Assembly (NCBI GenBank): GCA_045652705.1 | Contig: JAZRUV010000039.1 | Location: forward strand, 1 to 64,000 | Direction: 5' to 3' | Origin: UMGS1649 sp045652705 | GTDB lineage: Bacteria; Bacillota; Clostridia; TANB77; CAG-465 | Length of the DNA: 64,000 bases | Part shown: positions 45,779-55,220 of the stretch, in pieces | How the letters are laid out: each line of letters starts with the position of its first letter | Numbering within the stretch: the first letter of the stretch is position 1 | Translations under genes and position numbers: made by a program | Notes under the pieces: generated by a model | Seen by the model: the letters and a program-made list of their open reading frames with translations, nothing else | What the model was told of the DNA's origin: nothing | The model's database searches: none

Positions 45779-46552
45779 ATGAAAATAATTGATGTACACG
45801 CGCATTATGAAGACGAAAGATATAATGAAGATAGAGAAGAAACATTAAATAGACAATTTGAAAGTGGTGTAGAATATATAATAAATGCTGGTGCCGGAAT
45901 AGAGTCTTCTAAAGGAGCACTTGCTATTGCAAATGGTCACGAAAAAATATATTGCACAATAGGAATTCACCCACAATATGTGGAAGATGGGGAAAACGTA
46001 GAAGATTTAAAAAGACTATATGTGGAAAACCCTAAAGATAAAATTGTTGCAATTGGAGAAATTGGACTAGATTATCATTATACAAAGGAATTTAAAGAGG
46101 AACAGAAGAAACTCTTTAGAGACCAATTGGAATTTGCTTATGAAGTAGGACTTCCTGTACAAATACATTCGCGAGATGCTAGTATAGATACAGTGGAAGT
46201 GCTAGAAAGTACAGATAAAAAACCAGAAAAAATAATGTTCCATTGTTTTGATTTGAATGAACAAACAGCAAAGTATATTAAAGAAGAAGGATATAAAATA
46301 TCTGTTGGTGGAAATATAACATACAAAAGGACAGATACAGCAATTAGAGTAATAAAAGATATGCCAATAGAAAATATTATGACAGAAACAGACTCTCCAT
46401 ATCTTGCACCAGTACCACATAGGGGAGAAAGAAACGAGTCTTTAAATATAACATATGTTATAGAAAAAATAGCTGAGATTAAAGAAATGGATAAAGATGA
46501 AGTTGCCAGTGTTTTATACAATAATGCAATAGAATTTTATGGATTAAGTTAA
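45779..46552 (+). CDS. tatD: TatD-family deoxyribonuclease
   Basis: 257 residues of the amidohydrolase-fold metal-dependent DNase family. Motifs: VHAHYED (metal-binding His pair), GEIGLDYHY, PVQIHSRDA, and ETDSPYLAPVPHRGERNE. Complete length. It sits after the two-component genes with a 16-base gap. Likely a 3'-5' exonuclease; D-aminoacyl-tRNA deacylase activity has been reported for some relatives. Confidence 0.9.
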   Translation: MKIIDVHAHYEDERYNEDREETLNRQFESGVEYIINAGAGIESSKGALAIANGHEKIYCTIGIHPQYVEDGENVEDLKRLYVENPKDKIVAIGEIGLDYHYTKEFKEEQKKLFRDQLEFAYEVGLPVQIHSRDASIDTVEVLESTDKKPEKIMFHCFDLNEQTAKYIKEEGYKISVGGNITYKRTDTAIRVIKDMPIENIMTETDSPYLAPVPHRGERNESLNITYVIEKIAEIKEMDKDEVASVLYNNAIEFYGLS

Positions 46553-46581
46553 TTGCTTAATCCGTATTTTTGTGATATAAT
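46553..46581 (+). promoter_or_regulatory. Sigma-A promoter
   Basis: TTGCTT at 46553-46558, 17-bp spacer, TATAAT at 46576-46581, 30 bases before the next gene's ribosome site. Confidence 0.65.
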
Positions 46582-46614
46582 GTGCTTGCAAAATAAAAAT
46601 TAGGGGGAGTCATA

Positions 46615-46941
46615 ATGAATATTTATGATGTAAAGTTTTACGGGGTATATTTTCGGTATAAACTGGAGTTTTCAGGAGTAAATATATTTGCAAGAAAGGA
46701 AGATGTTCACGCAGTTCCGGGTTTTGATAATTCCTTTTTTGAAGTAACTGTTCTTGAGGAATACAAAGGGAAACAAGACGTATTAAAACTTATTTTTGAG
46801 AATGGCGAGGAAGCATACGAGACATTAAAATATCCGTATTTGTTCTGGGATATTGAAGACAATATATGGAGAGAATCTAAGGATACGTCTACACCAGAAG
46901 CATTTATGAAGGCGTATTTTGAAAGCGTTTCAAAGAAATAA
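46615..46941 (+). CDS. Small protein of the IYD-K-YGVYF family, with in-frame CGG
   Basis: 108 residues. Starts MNIYDVKFYGVYFRYKLEF, with FFEVTVLEEYKGKQDVLKL in the middle. Clearly paralogous to both halves of the 47094 protein. No known family. Codon 14 is CGG (46654) and the frame stays open for 95 more codons with conserved residues, so here CGG is read as sense. Codon use is less AT-biased than in neighbours. Own promoter and terminator. Confidence 0.6.
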   Translation: MNIYDVKFYGVYFRYKLEFSGVNIFARKEDVHAVPGFDNSFFEVTVLEEYKGKQDVLKLIFENGEEAYETLKYPYLFWDIEDNIWRESKDTSTPEAFMKAYFESVSKK

Positions 46942-46948
46942 AGAATAA

Positions 46949-46974
46949 AGAGGAGATTTAAATAAATCTCCTCT
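46949..46974 (+). terminator. Intrinsic terminator
   Basis: AGAGGAGATTT pairs with AAATCTCCTCT. Confidence 0.8.
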
Positions 46975-47032
46975 ATAATTTGTATTAAATACCATAATTA
47001 TGCGGACTAAAATATGTATAAATGCTGGTATA

Positions 47033-47061
47033 TTGCAAACCGTAGAAGAATGTGATATAAT
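47033..47061 (+). promoter_or_regulatory. Sigma-A promoter
   Basis: TTGCAA at 47033-47038, 17-bp spacer, TATAAT at 47056-47061; the GTGA preceding the -10 matches the promoter at 46553. Confidence 0.65.
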
Positions 47062-47093
47062 TAAACCCTAAAATAAAACTAGGAGGAATCAAA

Positions 47094-47747
47094 ATGACTA
47101 TTTATGATTTGAAGTTATATGGAGTTTACTTCCCGCAACTAGTCGGTGGAGGACATGTACGTCTATCCACGGAACGGATAGAGGTGCGTGCAAGTAGGGG
47201 TTATGTCTATAAGTTTGAGGTAACAGCTTTGAAACAATATGGTACCAAGCAAGATGTCTTGGAGTTACAATTTGATGATGGACACACAGAATATATTACT
47301 TTGTATGAACCTTCGATGTATCTTAATGAAGGAGAATGGAAACTGGCAAAGGATAGAATTGTAGCAGCAAGTTTCTTGTCAAAGTACGAGGAATTGAAGG
47401 AGGAGGAAGCTATTGGTAGCACTCCTAGCATTTTTGACCTTACATTTTATGGATTATTGGAAGATGTTGGCTTAAAAATGCTTAAGACCAAAATTTTTCT
47501 TTCTCGGGCGAGTAGGGACAGAGAACTTACACAAAATAGTATACTGTTTACTGCTACTGTGTTGAAGGAATATAAAGGTAATAAGTATGTTATCAAAGTT
47601 GTGACAGTAGATAATGTAATCTGTTATATTCCGCTCTTTAAGGCGAATATGTGCTATGATAATGACAATAGAATTTGGGTTTCCTGCTCGGAAAGTCCTA
47701 TCCCTGGAAAGATTCTGAAATGCTATGTTAAGCATTTGAATGGGTAA
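47094..47747 (+). CDS. Two-domain protein of the IYD-K-YGVYF family, with two in-frame CGG codons
   Basis: 217 residues. Two copies of the same domain: residues 1-100 start MTIYDLKLYGVYFPQL and include YKFEVTALKQYGTKQDVLEL; residues about 110-217 start SIFDLTFYGLLEDVG and include LFTATVLKEYKGNKYVIKV. The domain occurs also as a single copy at 46615. CGG codons at 47175 (STERIEV) and 47505 (LSRASRD) are in frame and bridged by conserved sequence, so they are read as sense. Function unknown. Confidence 0.65.
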   Translation: MTIYDLKLYGVYFPQLVGGGHVRLSTERIEVRASRGYVYKFEVTALKQYGTKQDVLELQFDDGHTEYITLYEPSMYLNEGEWKLAKDRIVAASFLSKYEELKEEEAIGSTPSIFDLTFYGLLEDVGLKMLKTKIFLSRASRDRELTQNSILFTATVLKEYKGNKYVIKVVTVDNVICYIPLFKANMCYDNDNRIWVSCSESPIPGKILKCYVKHLNG

Positions 47748-47766
47748 TAGAAATTAAGAAATAATT

Positions 47767-47794
47767 AACAGGTGGTTCTAATGAACCACCTGTT
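47767..47794. terminator. Convergent bidirectional terminator
   Basis: AACAGGTGGTTC pairs with GAACCACCTGTT around TAAT between the 47094 gene and gyrA. Confidence 0.9.
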
Positions 47795-47818
47795 ATGTTA
47801 TACTGATTTTATCAAGAA

Positions 47819-50296
47819 TTATTTATTCTCTTCAATTTTTAATTGGTCGTCATTTTCTTCATGAACAAGTTTAGCAACATTTACGACTCTACCGCCTTCT
47901 GAAGTTCTCATTAAAGTTACACCTTGAGTATTTCTACCAAGTACAGATATATCGCTTACGTTAATTCTAATAATTACGCCACTTGCAGTAACTATCATAA
48001 CATCGTCATCATCTGTAACAACTTTAACTCCTATAATATGTCCAGTTTTTTCAGTAGTTTTGTATGTTAATATTCCTTTACCTGCTCTGGATTGTGCGCG
48101 GTATTCTTCAACCTCAGTTCTCTTACCAAATCCGTTTTCTGTTATAGCTAAGATGTAGTTGTCCTTTTCAGATGTAATTGGTTCCATACCAACGACATAA
48201 TCGCCTTTGCCAAGAGTAATACCTTTAACACCCATTGAAGTTCTACCTACAGGTCTTGCTTCTTCTTCCTTGAATCTAATAGATAGACCAGAATTTGTTA
48301 CAAGGATTATATCACTGTTTCCGTCTGTGATTCTAACATCGATAATTTCATCATCATCTTTTAATGTTACAGCAAGAATACCAGTTTTTCTAATATTTGA
48401 ATACTCAGAAAGAGGAGTCTTTTTAACAAGACCGTTCTTTGTAGCCATGAGAACATTTAACTTATCTTCAAAGTTCTTAACAGGTATAACGGCAGCAATC
48501 TTTTCACCTTGTGCAAGTTGAAGAAGGTTAACTATTGCCATTCCCTTAGCTACTCTTGATGCTTCTGGAAGATCATAAGCTTTAAGCTTAAATACTCTAC
48601 CAGTTGTTGTAAAGAATAGTATGTAGTCGTGAGTAGAAGATACGAATAGATGTTCAACAAAGTCATCCTCCCTCGTTGCCATACCAGTAACACCTTTGCC
48701 GCCACGTCTTTGAGATTTGTATGCGTCTACAGAAATTCTCTTAACGTAACCAAAGTGAGTTATTGTAACAACATTATCTTCTTGTTTTATTAAGCTTTCT
48801 ATTTCAATATCACTTTCCCCGTGAACCACTTTAGTTCTTCTTTCATCACCATATGTGTTTTTAATTTCAGTTAATTCTTCTTTTATGATATTGAGAACTA
48901 GGGCTTCGCTTTCTAGAATTTCTCTTAAATGTTTAATAGTTTCAAGTAAAGCTTTGTATTCTGATTCAATCTTATCACGAGATAGACCTGTTAAAGTTCT
49001 AAGTCTCATATCTAGAATTGCTTGAGCTTGTATTTCAGAAAGACCAAATCTTTCCATTAATGTTGCTTTGGCAGAATTGTCATCTTTTGCAGATTTAATT
49101 ATCTTGATGATTTCATCAATATTGTCTATTGCAATTCTTAAACCTTCTAAAATATGAAGTCTAGCTTCAGCTTTCTTTAAGTCGTATTTAGTTCTTCTTA
49201 CAATTATATCTTTTCTGTGTTCAATATAGTGGTAAAGAATTTCTTTTAATGTAAGAATCTTAGGTTCGCCGTTTACAAGGGCAAGTAGTATCATAGATTG
49301 AGTTGTTTGAAGCTCAGAATGTTTGTATAAAAGATTTAGTACAACGTTTGGATTAGCATCTTTCTTAAGGTCTATAACAATTCTTACACCTTCTCTGTCT
49401 GAGTGGTCATGTACGTCTGAAATTCCTTCAATAACTTTATCATTAACAAGTTTTGCTATGTTAGCACACATTGCTGCTTTGTTAACTTTATAAGGTACTT
49501 CTGTAACTATTATGTGATATCTGCCTCTTTGGTCTTCTTCGATTTCACACTTGGCACGTAGACATACTTTACCACGACCAGTTGTATATGCATTTTTGAA
49601 GCCTTCGTGACCAACTATAATACCTGCAGTTGGGAAGTCAGGTCCTTTAATATATTCCATTAACTGTTCGTCAGTTATATCTGGGTTGTCTATCATAGCG
49701 CAAGTTCCGTTTATAACTTCAGTTAAGTTGTGTGGTGGAATATTTGACGCCATACCAACTGCAATACCATAAGAACCATTGATTAAAAGGTTTGGTATCT
49801 TTGCAGGTAGTACTGTAGGCTCCATAAGTCTATCGTCATAGTTTGGTGAATAATCTACAGTTTCTTTGTCAATATCATCTAGCATTTCAACAGCCATTTT
49901 ATATAATTTGGCCTCTGTATATCTCATTGCGGCTGGTGGGTCGTTATCTATTGAACCAAAGTTTCCATGTCCGTTAACTAACGGATAACGCAAAGAGAAA
50001 TCTTGTGCAAGTCTTACTAGTGCATCATAAACTGCTGCATCACCGTGTGGGTGATAGTTACCTAAAACGTCACCAACAATACCGGCACATTTTCTATATG
50101 GTTTGTCTGGCCACAAAGCCAATTCGCTCATAACATACAATATTCTTCTGTGAACAGGTTTTAAACCATCACGAACATCTGGAAGCGCACGAGAAACTAT
50201 AACACTCATGGCATAATCTATATATGAACGTCTCATTTCGTCCTCGATTTTAACAGGGACTATTTTTCCTTCGTCTAGCAAATTATTTTCTTCCAT
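47819..50296 (-). CDS. gyrA: DNA gyrase subunit A
   Basis: 825 residues. Breakage-reunion domain with YAMSVIVSRALPDVRDGLKP, the quinolone region GDVLGNYHPHGDAAVYDALV (Ser-type position is Asn-Tyr-His-Pro context, drug state not inferable), catalytic Tyr in AAMRYTEAKL, and C-terminal pinwheel. The GyrA box QRRGGKG is present (YKSQRRGGKGVTG), so this is gyrase, not topoisomerase IV. Stand-alone and transcribed away from the dnaJ-like gene. No in-frame CGG by eye. Confidence 0.97.
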   Translation of the reverse strand: MEENNLLDEGKIVPVKIEDEMRRSYIDYAMSVIVSRALPDVRDGLKPVHRRILYVMSELALWPDKPYRKCAGIVGDVLGNYHPHGDAAVYDALVRLAQDFSLRYPLVNGHGNFGSIDNDPPAAMRYTEAKLYKMAVEMLDDIDKETVDYSPNYDDRLMEPTVLPAKIPNLLINGSYGIAVGMASNIPPHNLTEVINGTCAMIDNPDITDEQLMEYIKGPDFPTAGIIVGHEGFKNAYTTGRGKVCLRAKCEIEEDQRGRYHIIVTEVPYKVNKAAMCANIAKLVNDKVIEGISDVHDHSDREGVRIVIDLKKDANPNVVLNLLYKHSELQTTQSMILLALVNGEPKILTLKEILYHYIEHRKDIIVRRTKYDLKKAEARLHILEGLRIAIDNIDEIIKIIKSAKDDNSAKATLMERFGLSEIQAQAILDMRLRTLTGLSRDKIESEYKALLETIKHLREILESEALVLNIIKEELTEIKNTYGDERRTKVVHGESDIEIESLIKQEDNVVTITHFGYVKRISVDAYKSQRRGGKGVTGMATREDDFVEHLFVSSTHDYILFFTTTGRVFKLKAYDLPEASRVAKGMAIVNLLQLAQGEKIAAVIPVKNFEDKLNVLMATKNGLVKKTPLSEYSNIRKTGILAVTLKDDDEIIDVRITDGNSDIILVTNSGLSIRFKEEEARPVGRTSMGVKGITLGKGDYVVGMEPITSEKDNYILAITENGFGKRTEVEEYRAQSRAGKGILTYKTTEKTGHIIGVKVVTDDDDVMIVTASGVIIRINVSDISVLGRNTQGVTLMRTSEGGRVVNVAKLVHEENDDQLKIEENK

Positions 50297-50430
50297 AATA
50301 CCCTCCTATTGCTAAGTGTATTATATACGAAAAATGTCATAATTGCAACTAAAAAGGGTTGAAAATGCTATAAATTATGATATAATAATTTTGCGCTAAA
50401 CGTAGCATTAAATATTGAAAAGAGGTCGCT

Positions 50431-51375
50431 ATGAAACAAAAGGATTATTACCTATTACTTGGGGTAAATAAACGCTCAAGTAAGGAAGAAATAAAAGCTA
50501 ATTACAGAAGATTGGCTAAAAAATATCATCCGGATGCAAATGTTGGAAGTCCTGAAGCAGAAGAGGTTTTTAAGGACTTAACGGTTGCTTATGATATATT
50601 AATGGATAAAGAAAAAAAGAAAAAATATGACAGACAAGTTGCTCGTTATGGTTATGGTATACCACCAAAGGCTAGTGTAAAAAAAGACGTGAAATACGGG
50701 GTTAAAAGTGCAGATGCAAAATCTGAACTCATTAATACACTTTTAGGTTTTGGTAAAGGGGCAAAAGAAATGTTTGAAACTGCTACAGCAGATATAAAAG
50801 ATAGAATAAATGCTAATAAGCAACCTAAAAAGGGTGGTAATATAGAAGCAGCACTAGAAATAACTTTAGAAGAAGGTTTCTTTGGTGCGGAAAAGAAATT
50901 GTCGCTTAAAACTATTGGGGGCAAAGTAAACAATTATACTGTTCAGGTTCCAAGAGGAATAAAAGATGGTGAAAAAATTCGTTTGGCCGCTCTTGGACAA
51001 CCGGGAAAAAATGGTGGGAAAAATGGCGATTTAATTATTACGGTAAAAATGAAGGAACACTCAAGTCTGAAACTAGAAGGCTTAGACATACATATGAATT
51101 TAGACATAACATACGCGCAAGCTGTAGTTGGAGACAAAATAAAAATTAAAGTTTTGGGTGAACAAGTTGAGGTAGATATTCCGACAGGTTCTAAGCAGCA
51201 AGACAAAATTAACATTACTGACAAAGGATATGCAAGTGCAGATAATGCTAGAGGAAACTTAGTTGTTCATCTTGGAATAAGGCAACCAGAGGAGATAACA
51301 GAAAGAGAGAAAAAAATATATGAACAACTTTTAAGAGTTGAAAAACAACAAGTAAAAGAAAAACAAAAGGGCTAA
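50431..51375 (+). CDS. DnaJ-type co-chaperone without zinc domain
   Basis: 314 residues of the CbpA-like layout. J domain with YYLLLGVNKRSSKEEIKANY and KKYHPDAN (HPD motif), a linker without the Gly/Phe-rich region, and two C-terminal beta domains (NIEAALEITLEEGFFGAEKK, VQVPRGIKDGEKIRLAALGQ, GDLIITVKM). The CxxCxGxG zinc repeats of DnaJ are absent. Stimulates an Hsp70. GAGG precedes ATG; terminator follows. Confidence 0.88.
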   Translation: MKQKDYYLLLGVNKRSSKEEIKANYRRLAKKYHPDANVGSPEAEEVFKDLTVAYDILMDKEKKKKYDRQVARYGYGIPPKASVKKDVKYGVKSADAKSELINTLLGFGKGAKEMFETATADIKDRINANKQPKKGGNIEAALEITLEEGFFGAEKKLSLKTIGGKVNNYTVQVPRGIKDGEKIRLAALGQPGKNGGKNGDLIITVKMKEHSSLKLEGLDIHMNLDITYAQAVVGDKIKIKVLGEQVEVDIPTGSKQQDKINITDKGYASADNARGNLVVHLGIRQPEEITEREKKIYEQLLRVEKQQVKEKQKG

Positions 51376-51399
51376 CAGTGAAGTGAAGTTAGCTCTTTT
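51366..51399 (+). terminator. Intrinsic terminator
   Basis: AAAGGGCTAAC pairs with GTTAGCTCTTT, directly over the stop of the DnaJ-like gene, followed by T-rich sequence. Confidence 0.75.
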
Positions 51400-51422
51400 G
51401 CTTATATGTTATATAAAATATG

Positions 51423-51959
51423 CTATGCACAAGAATTGTTTTTTAAGTACTTTTTAAATAACACTTTTATTTTATTTAATATGCTTTCAAAAACAAAAAA
51501 CTTATCCTTTGATTTTTCTAGTGTAGGAAGTGCAGTGTTTTGCTCGAACCCATACCTTTGCATAATATTAGAAAAAGGGTCTGGCAATATATCAAGTTTA
51601 AATGGATAACTATTATTTAATTCATAATTCCCGTTATTATTTAAAAAACCAAAGTTTAGAGTGTGATACATATCCAAATCTATTGTTGCGCAATAACAGT
51701 CGCCGGCGCACTTTGTACATTTATGCAGTTTAATAGTTTTTTTGTCATTTTCTAGATTGTCAAAATAATAGAACATACTAAATACCGTCGAATTATCTTC
51801 TTCTTTGGCTGTAAGTATACCATGATATCTAATAACTATAGAATTTTTTTGATTTAAATTTCCAAAAATACTAAAAATGTTGTTTTCTATTGTCTTTTTT
51901 AATGCCCCTTTGTCATATCCTGTATTGCAAGCACATTCAAAATTAACAAATTCATTCAT
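51423..51959 (-). CDS. Hypothetical protein with Cys-rich motif
   Basis: 178 residues, unknown. CACNTGYDKG near the start and CTKCAGDCYC near residue 83 suggest a metal or disulfide site. The C-terminal region ends in a basic helix (KIKVLFKKYLKNN). Start ATG at 51959 has GAGGTGA six bases upstream. It converges with the DnaJ-like gene. Confidence 0.55.
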   Translation of the reverse strand: MNEFVNFECACNTGYDKGALKKTIENNIFSIFGNLNQKNSIVIRYHGILTAKEEDNSTVFSMFYYFDNLENDKKTIKLHKCTKCAGDCYCATIDLDMYHTLNFGFLNNNGNYELNNSYPFKLDILPDPFSNIMQRYGFEQNTALPTLEKSKDKFFVFESILNKIKVLFKKYLKNNSCA

Positions 51960-52129
51960 AAAATCACCTCTTGAAACATTGTTTGACATCATTTTACAGC
52001 ACATGAAAAGACGGTGCAACAATTGTATTAAAACTAGACAAAAGTATATAAAAGTTGTGTACTTTTGACAAAAAGACACAAAATATATAAAAATGCGATA
52101 AAAATTATATAAATACAACATTAAAAATA

Positions 52130-52158
52130 TTGCTAATATATTACGAATGTGATAATAT
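52130..52158 (+). promoter_or_regulatory. Promoter of the VanW-type gene
   Basis: TTGCTA at 52130-52135, 17-bp spacer, TAATAT at 52153-52158. Confidence 0.55.
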
Positions 52159-52195
52159 ATTGAATGTGAACATATGATGTTTTGGAGGTAGAACA

Positions 52196-54034
52196 TTGGA
52201 AAACGAACAACAGATAAAAGAAAATGTAGAGAATAAAAGAGCAGGGAACATACAAGTGGAATCTAGAAAAAAAATAAATAAAGGACTAATTATAACAGCT
52301 GTTGTATTAAGTGTAATTGCAATAGCTATGGTTGTTTTTGCTCTTGTTAATAAACTTAATACAAAAGTTTATTCAAATGTATATATAAATGACATTAGTG
52401 TTGGTTCTATGACTGAAGAACAAGTAGTAGAAGTGGTTAAAAACTTAAACAAGCAATTTAAAGAGAAGGTTGTAACTGTAAAACACGAAGACGGCATTAT
52501 AATGGAGCTTACACCAGACAGTATAGATATGACTATAGACGAGCAAGCTACTATTAAAAAAATAATGGAATACGGAAGAACAGAAAATATAGTTATGAAC
52601 AATGTTAAAATATTAAAAACTATATTTGGGAAAGCTATTATAAAGCCAGAATATATCCATTCTGAAGCAAAGTTAACAAATATTTCTGCGGAAATAACTT
52701 CTGGTATTGAAGGAAGAGTGCAAGATGATTCATATAGATTGGACGAAGAAAACTATACTTTAGTAATAACTAAAGGCAAATCTGGGAAGGATATAGTAGT
52801 AGAAGAATTTAAAGCAGACGTTTTAGCAGCATTAACAGATAAAAACATGACAGAATATAAACTAGAACTTGAAGTGAGAAAACCAAGCACGTTAGATGTA
52901 GATGTTGTTTATGCTAACATATGTAGGGAAGCAAAAGATGCTTATGTTGATGAAACTGTAAAACCTATAGTGTATCATAAACATGAAATGGGGATATCTT
53001 TTAATAAGCAAGATTTAAAAGACATATTAGACAAAGTTGAAAATCAACAAGAAGGCAAAAAGATAAACTTTAAACTTATAACGACAGAGCCTAAAGTAAA
53101 AATTCAAGACATAACGAAGGATATATATAAAGATAAAATTGCATCTTATACATCATCTTATGAAAATTCTGATTCAAACAGGGCAAGTAATGTTGCACTA
53201 GGTGCTAAAATGTTAAATGGAACTATAGTAATGCCAGGAGAAACATTCTCGTTTAATAAAGTAATGGGAGATTGTGGGCTTAGTTCAAGAGGATTTAAAC
53301 CAGCTGCTGTATTTAAAGGTGGAAAAACTGTACAAGAAGTGGGTGGAGGAATATGCCAAATATCTTCAACATTATATGTGTCAGTGCTATATGCTAACTT
53401 AGCAATTGTGTCAAGAAGTAATCATGCTCTTCCAGTAGGATACGTACCAGTAAGTTTGGACGCCACAGTATATTATCCATATCTGGACTTTAAATTTAAA
53501 AATACTAGAGAATACCCTATAAAAATAGTTGCAACAACTACTCCTTCAAGAAAATTAACAATTGCTATATATGGGACAAAAGAGGATAAAGAATATGATG
53601 TAGAACTAACATCTTGGGTTACATCAACTATTGCTTCTAAAGTACAAGAACAAAAAGATAGTAGTTTAGCTCAAGGCAAAACAAAAATAATACAAGCCGG
53701 AAAAGCAGGATATAAATCGGTTGCATATAAAACTGTAAAATATAATGGTAAGGTTATATCTAAAGTAATGTTATCACAAGATTCGTATGGCTCTACTCCT
53801 AAGATAATAGCGGTAGGAACAAAAGTGGTTAGTAAACCAAATGGTGGCAAGGAAGAAAGCGTTACACCAGGCGGAAGTATACCGGGGGGCGTAACTGGTG
53901 GAGAACAAACTGGAGAAGCAACAGGTGGCAATACTGGAGGTAACACATCCGGAGAGAATTCAGGTGGTGGAGATACAAATAGCCCAAATACACCAAACAT
54001 AGATGTACCAACTGGAGAAACAACTACACCATAA
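52196..54034 (+). CDS. VanW-type peptidoglycan-binding membrane protein
   Basis: 612 residues. N-terminal cytoplasmic tail, one membrane helix (LIITAVVLSVIAIAMVVFALV), two peptidoglycan-binding-4-like regions (VYINDISVGSMTEEQVVEVV), then the VanW domain (GAKMLNGTIVMPGETFSFNK, GGGICQISSTLYVSVLYANL), a beta G5-like region and a C-terminal Gly/Thr/Pro-rich tail of about 70 residues. TTG start with GGAGG seven bases upstream. Cell-envelope location. Despite the name it does not imply vancomycin resistance. The next gene follows 18 bases later. Confidence 0.85.
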   Translation: MENEQQIKENVENKRAGNIQVESRKKINKGLIITAVVLSVIAIAMVVFALVNKLNTKVYSNVYINDISVGSMTEEQVVEVVKNLNKQFKEKVVTVKHEDGIIMELTPDSIDMTIDEQATIKKIMEYGRTENIVMNNVKILKTIFGKAIIKPEYIHSEAKLTNISAEITSGIEGRVQDDSYRLDEENYTLVITKGKSGKDIVVEEFKADVLAALTDKNMTEYKLELEVRKPSTLDVDVVYANICREAKDAYVDETVKPIVYHKHEMGISFNKQDLKDILDKVENQQEGKKINFKLITTEPKVKIQDITKDIYKDKIASYTSSYENSDSNRASNVALGAKMLNGTIVMPGETFSFNKVMGDCGLSSRGFKPAAVFKGGKTVQEVGGGICQISSTLYVSVLYANLAIVSRSNHALPVGYVPVSLDATVYYPYLDFKFKNTREYPIKIVATTTPSRKLTIAIYGTKEDKEYDVELTSWVTSTIASKVQEQKDSSLAQGKTKIIQAGKAGYKSVAYKTVKYNGKVISKVMLSQDSYGSTPKIIAVGTKVVSKPNGGKEESVTPGGSIPGGVTGGEQTGEATGGNTGGNTSGENSGGGDTNSPNTPNIDVPTGETTTP

Positions 54035-54052
54035 TAACGGTAGGAGAAAAAA

Positions 54053-55168
54053 GTGAAAAAAATTATAAAAACAATATCAATAATTGCAGTAATATTTCTA
54101 ATATGTTTAGTTTTTAAACTAGACATATTAGATTTTTCTGTTTTTAAGGTAGATGAACAGAAACTTACTAATTATTCAGGATACTATTTTAATCAATTAG
54201 AACAATCTGAAAAAGAGATATACGTGAAAATGGATGATGCTGTAAAAAATATGCGAGAGACCGTATGGCTAGGTACAGTAGAAACAGATGGCTTGGCAGA
54301 CAAGATAAATAGGGTAATAACTGCATATTTTTACGATAATCCAGATAAATTTTATATATCTAATGAGTACGTTATATCTACTAGCGATTTGAGATTTGTT
54401 AAATTGTCAACCTTGAAATTAAGTTATATAGTAAATAGTATGGAACAAGTAAAAGAAAAGACCCAAGAAATAGAAAATGAAATAGATAAAATTATAAACG
54501 AAAATATTACACAAGATATGACGGAATTTGAAAAAGAATTAGCCTTACATGACGCTCTAGTTAAACAAGTGAGTTATTACGAATATGAAAACATAAATGA
54601 TATACCAGCTATTAAGCATACAGCTTATGGGGCGTTAGTGCAAAACGAGGCGGTTTGTGACGGGTATTCAAAAGCTTTTAAGTTGCTGTTAGAAAGAGTG
54701 GGTATAGAAAACATTATTATAAATGGAAGTTCGGATGGAGTAGCACATGCTTGGAACATTGTAAATATAGGTGGTGAGTACTATCATGTAGATGTCACAT
54801 CGGATAAACTAAATGAACCAAAGAAATATCCAATACATGTATATTTTAATTTAAGTGATAAAGTAATATCTAAGACTCATGATATAGGTAAGGACTATAA
54901 TATATCAAAGTGTAATTCTGAAAAATATGAATATTATAATAAGAAAGATTATTATATTTCCGAACAAGACAATTTATATAATAAGCTGAAGGAAATCGTA
55001 ATAAAACAAAATAAATCAGAAATATTAGAAATAAAGGTAGATGAAAAATATACGGCTAGACATATTATAGATATGTTATACGAATTAGATTTTAATAACT
55101 GGTATTCAAGTAGAAAGAGCAAAGTTGAATATACCAACATACAAGATAAATATATTTTTGTAAAATAG
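54053..55168 (+). CDS. Membrane-anchored transglutaminase-like protein
   Basis: 371 residues. N-terminal helix (ISIIAVIFLICLVFKLDIL) then an external domain with the transglutaminase core: Cys in EAVCDGYSKAFKLLLERVGI, His in VAHAWNIVNIGGEYYHVD and Asp in VDVTSD. Likely a cell-wall-associated protease or cross-linking protein in the same unit as the VanW gene. GTG start with GGAGAA upstream. A terminator follows at 55168. Confidence 0.82.
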   Translation: MKKIIKTISIIAVIFLICLVFKLDILDFSVFKVDEQKLTNYSGYYFNQLEQSEKEIYVKMDDAVKNMRETVWLGTVETDGLADKINRVITAYFYDNPDKFYISNEYVISTSDLRFVKLSTLKLSYIVNSMEQVKEKTQEIENEIDKIINENITQDMTEFEKELALHDALVKQVSYYEYENINDIPAIKHTAYGALVQNEAVCDGYSKAFKLLLERVGIENIIINGSSDGVAHAWNIVNIGGEYYHVDVTSDKLNEPKKYPIHVYFNLSDKVISKTHDIGKDYNISKCNSEKYEYYNKKDYYISEQDNLYNKLKEIVIKQNKSEILEIKVDEKYTARHIIDMLYELDFNNWYSSRKSKVEYTNIQDKYIFVK

Positions 55169-55197
55169 AAAGCATAAATATGCTTTTCTTTTTTTTA
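55168..55197 (+). terminator. Intrinsic terminator
   Basis: GAAAGCATA pairs with TATGCTTTTC and is followed by a T8 run. Confidence 0.85.
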
Positions 55198-55220
55198 TAC
55201 ACAATTCATATAAATATATT

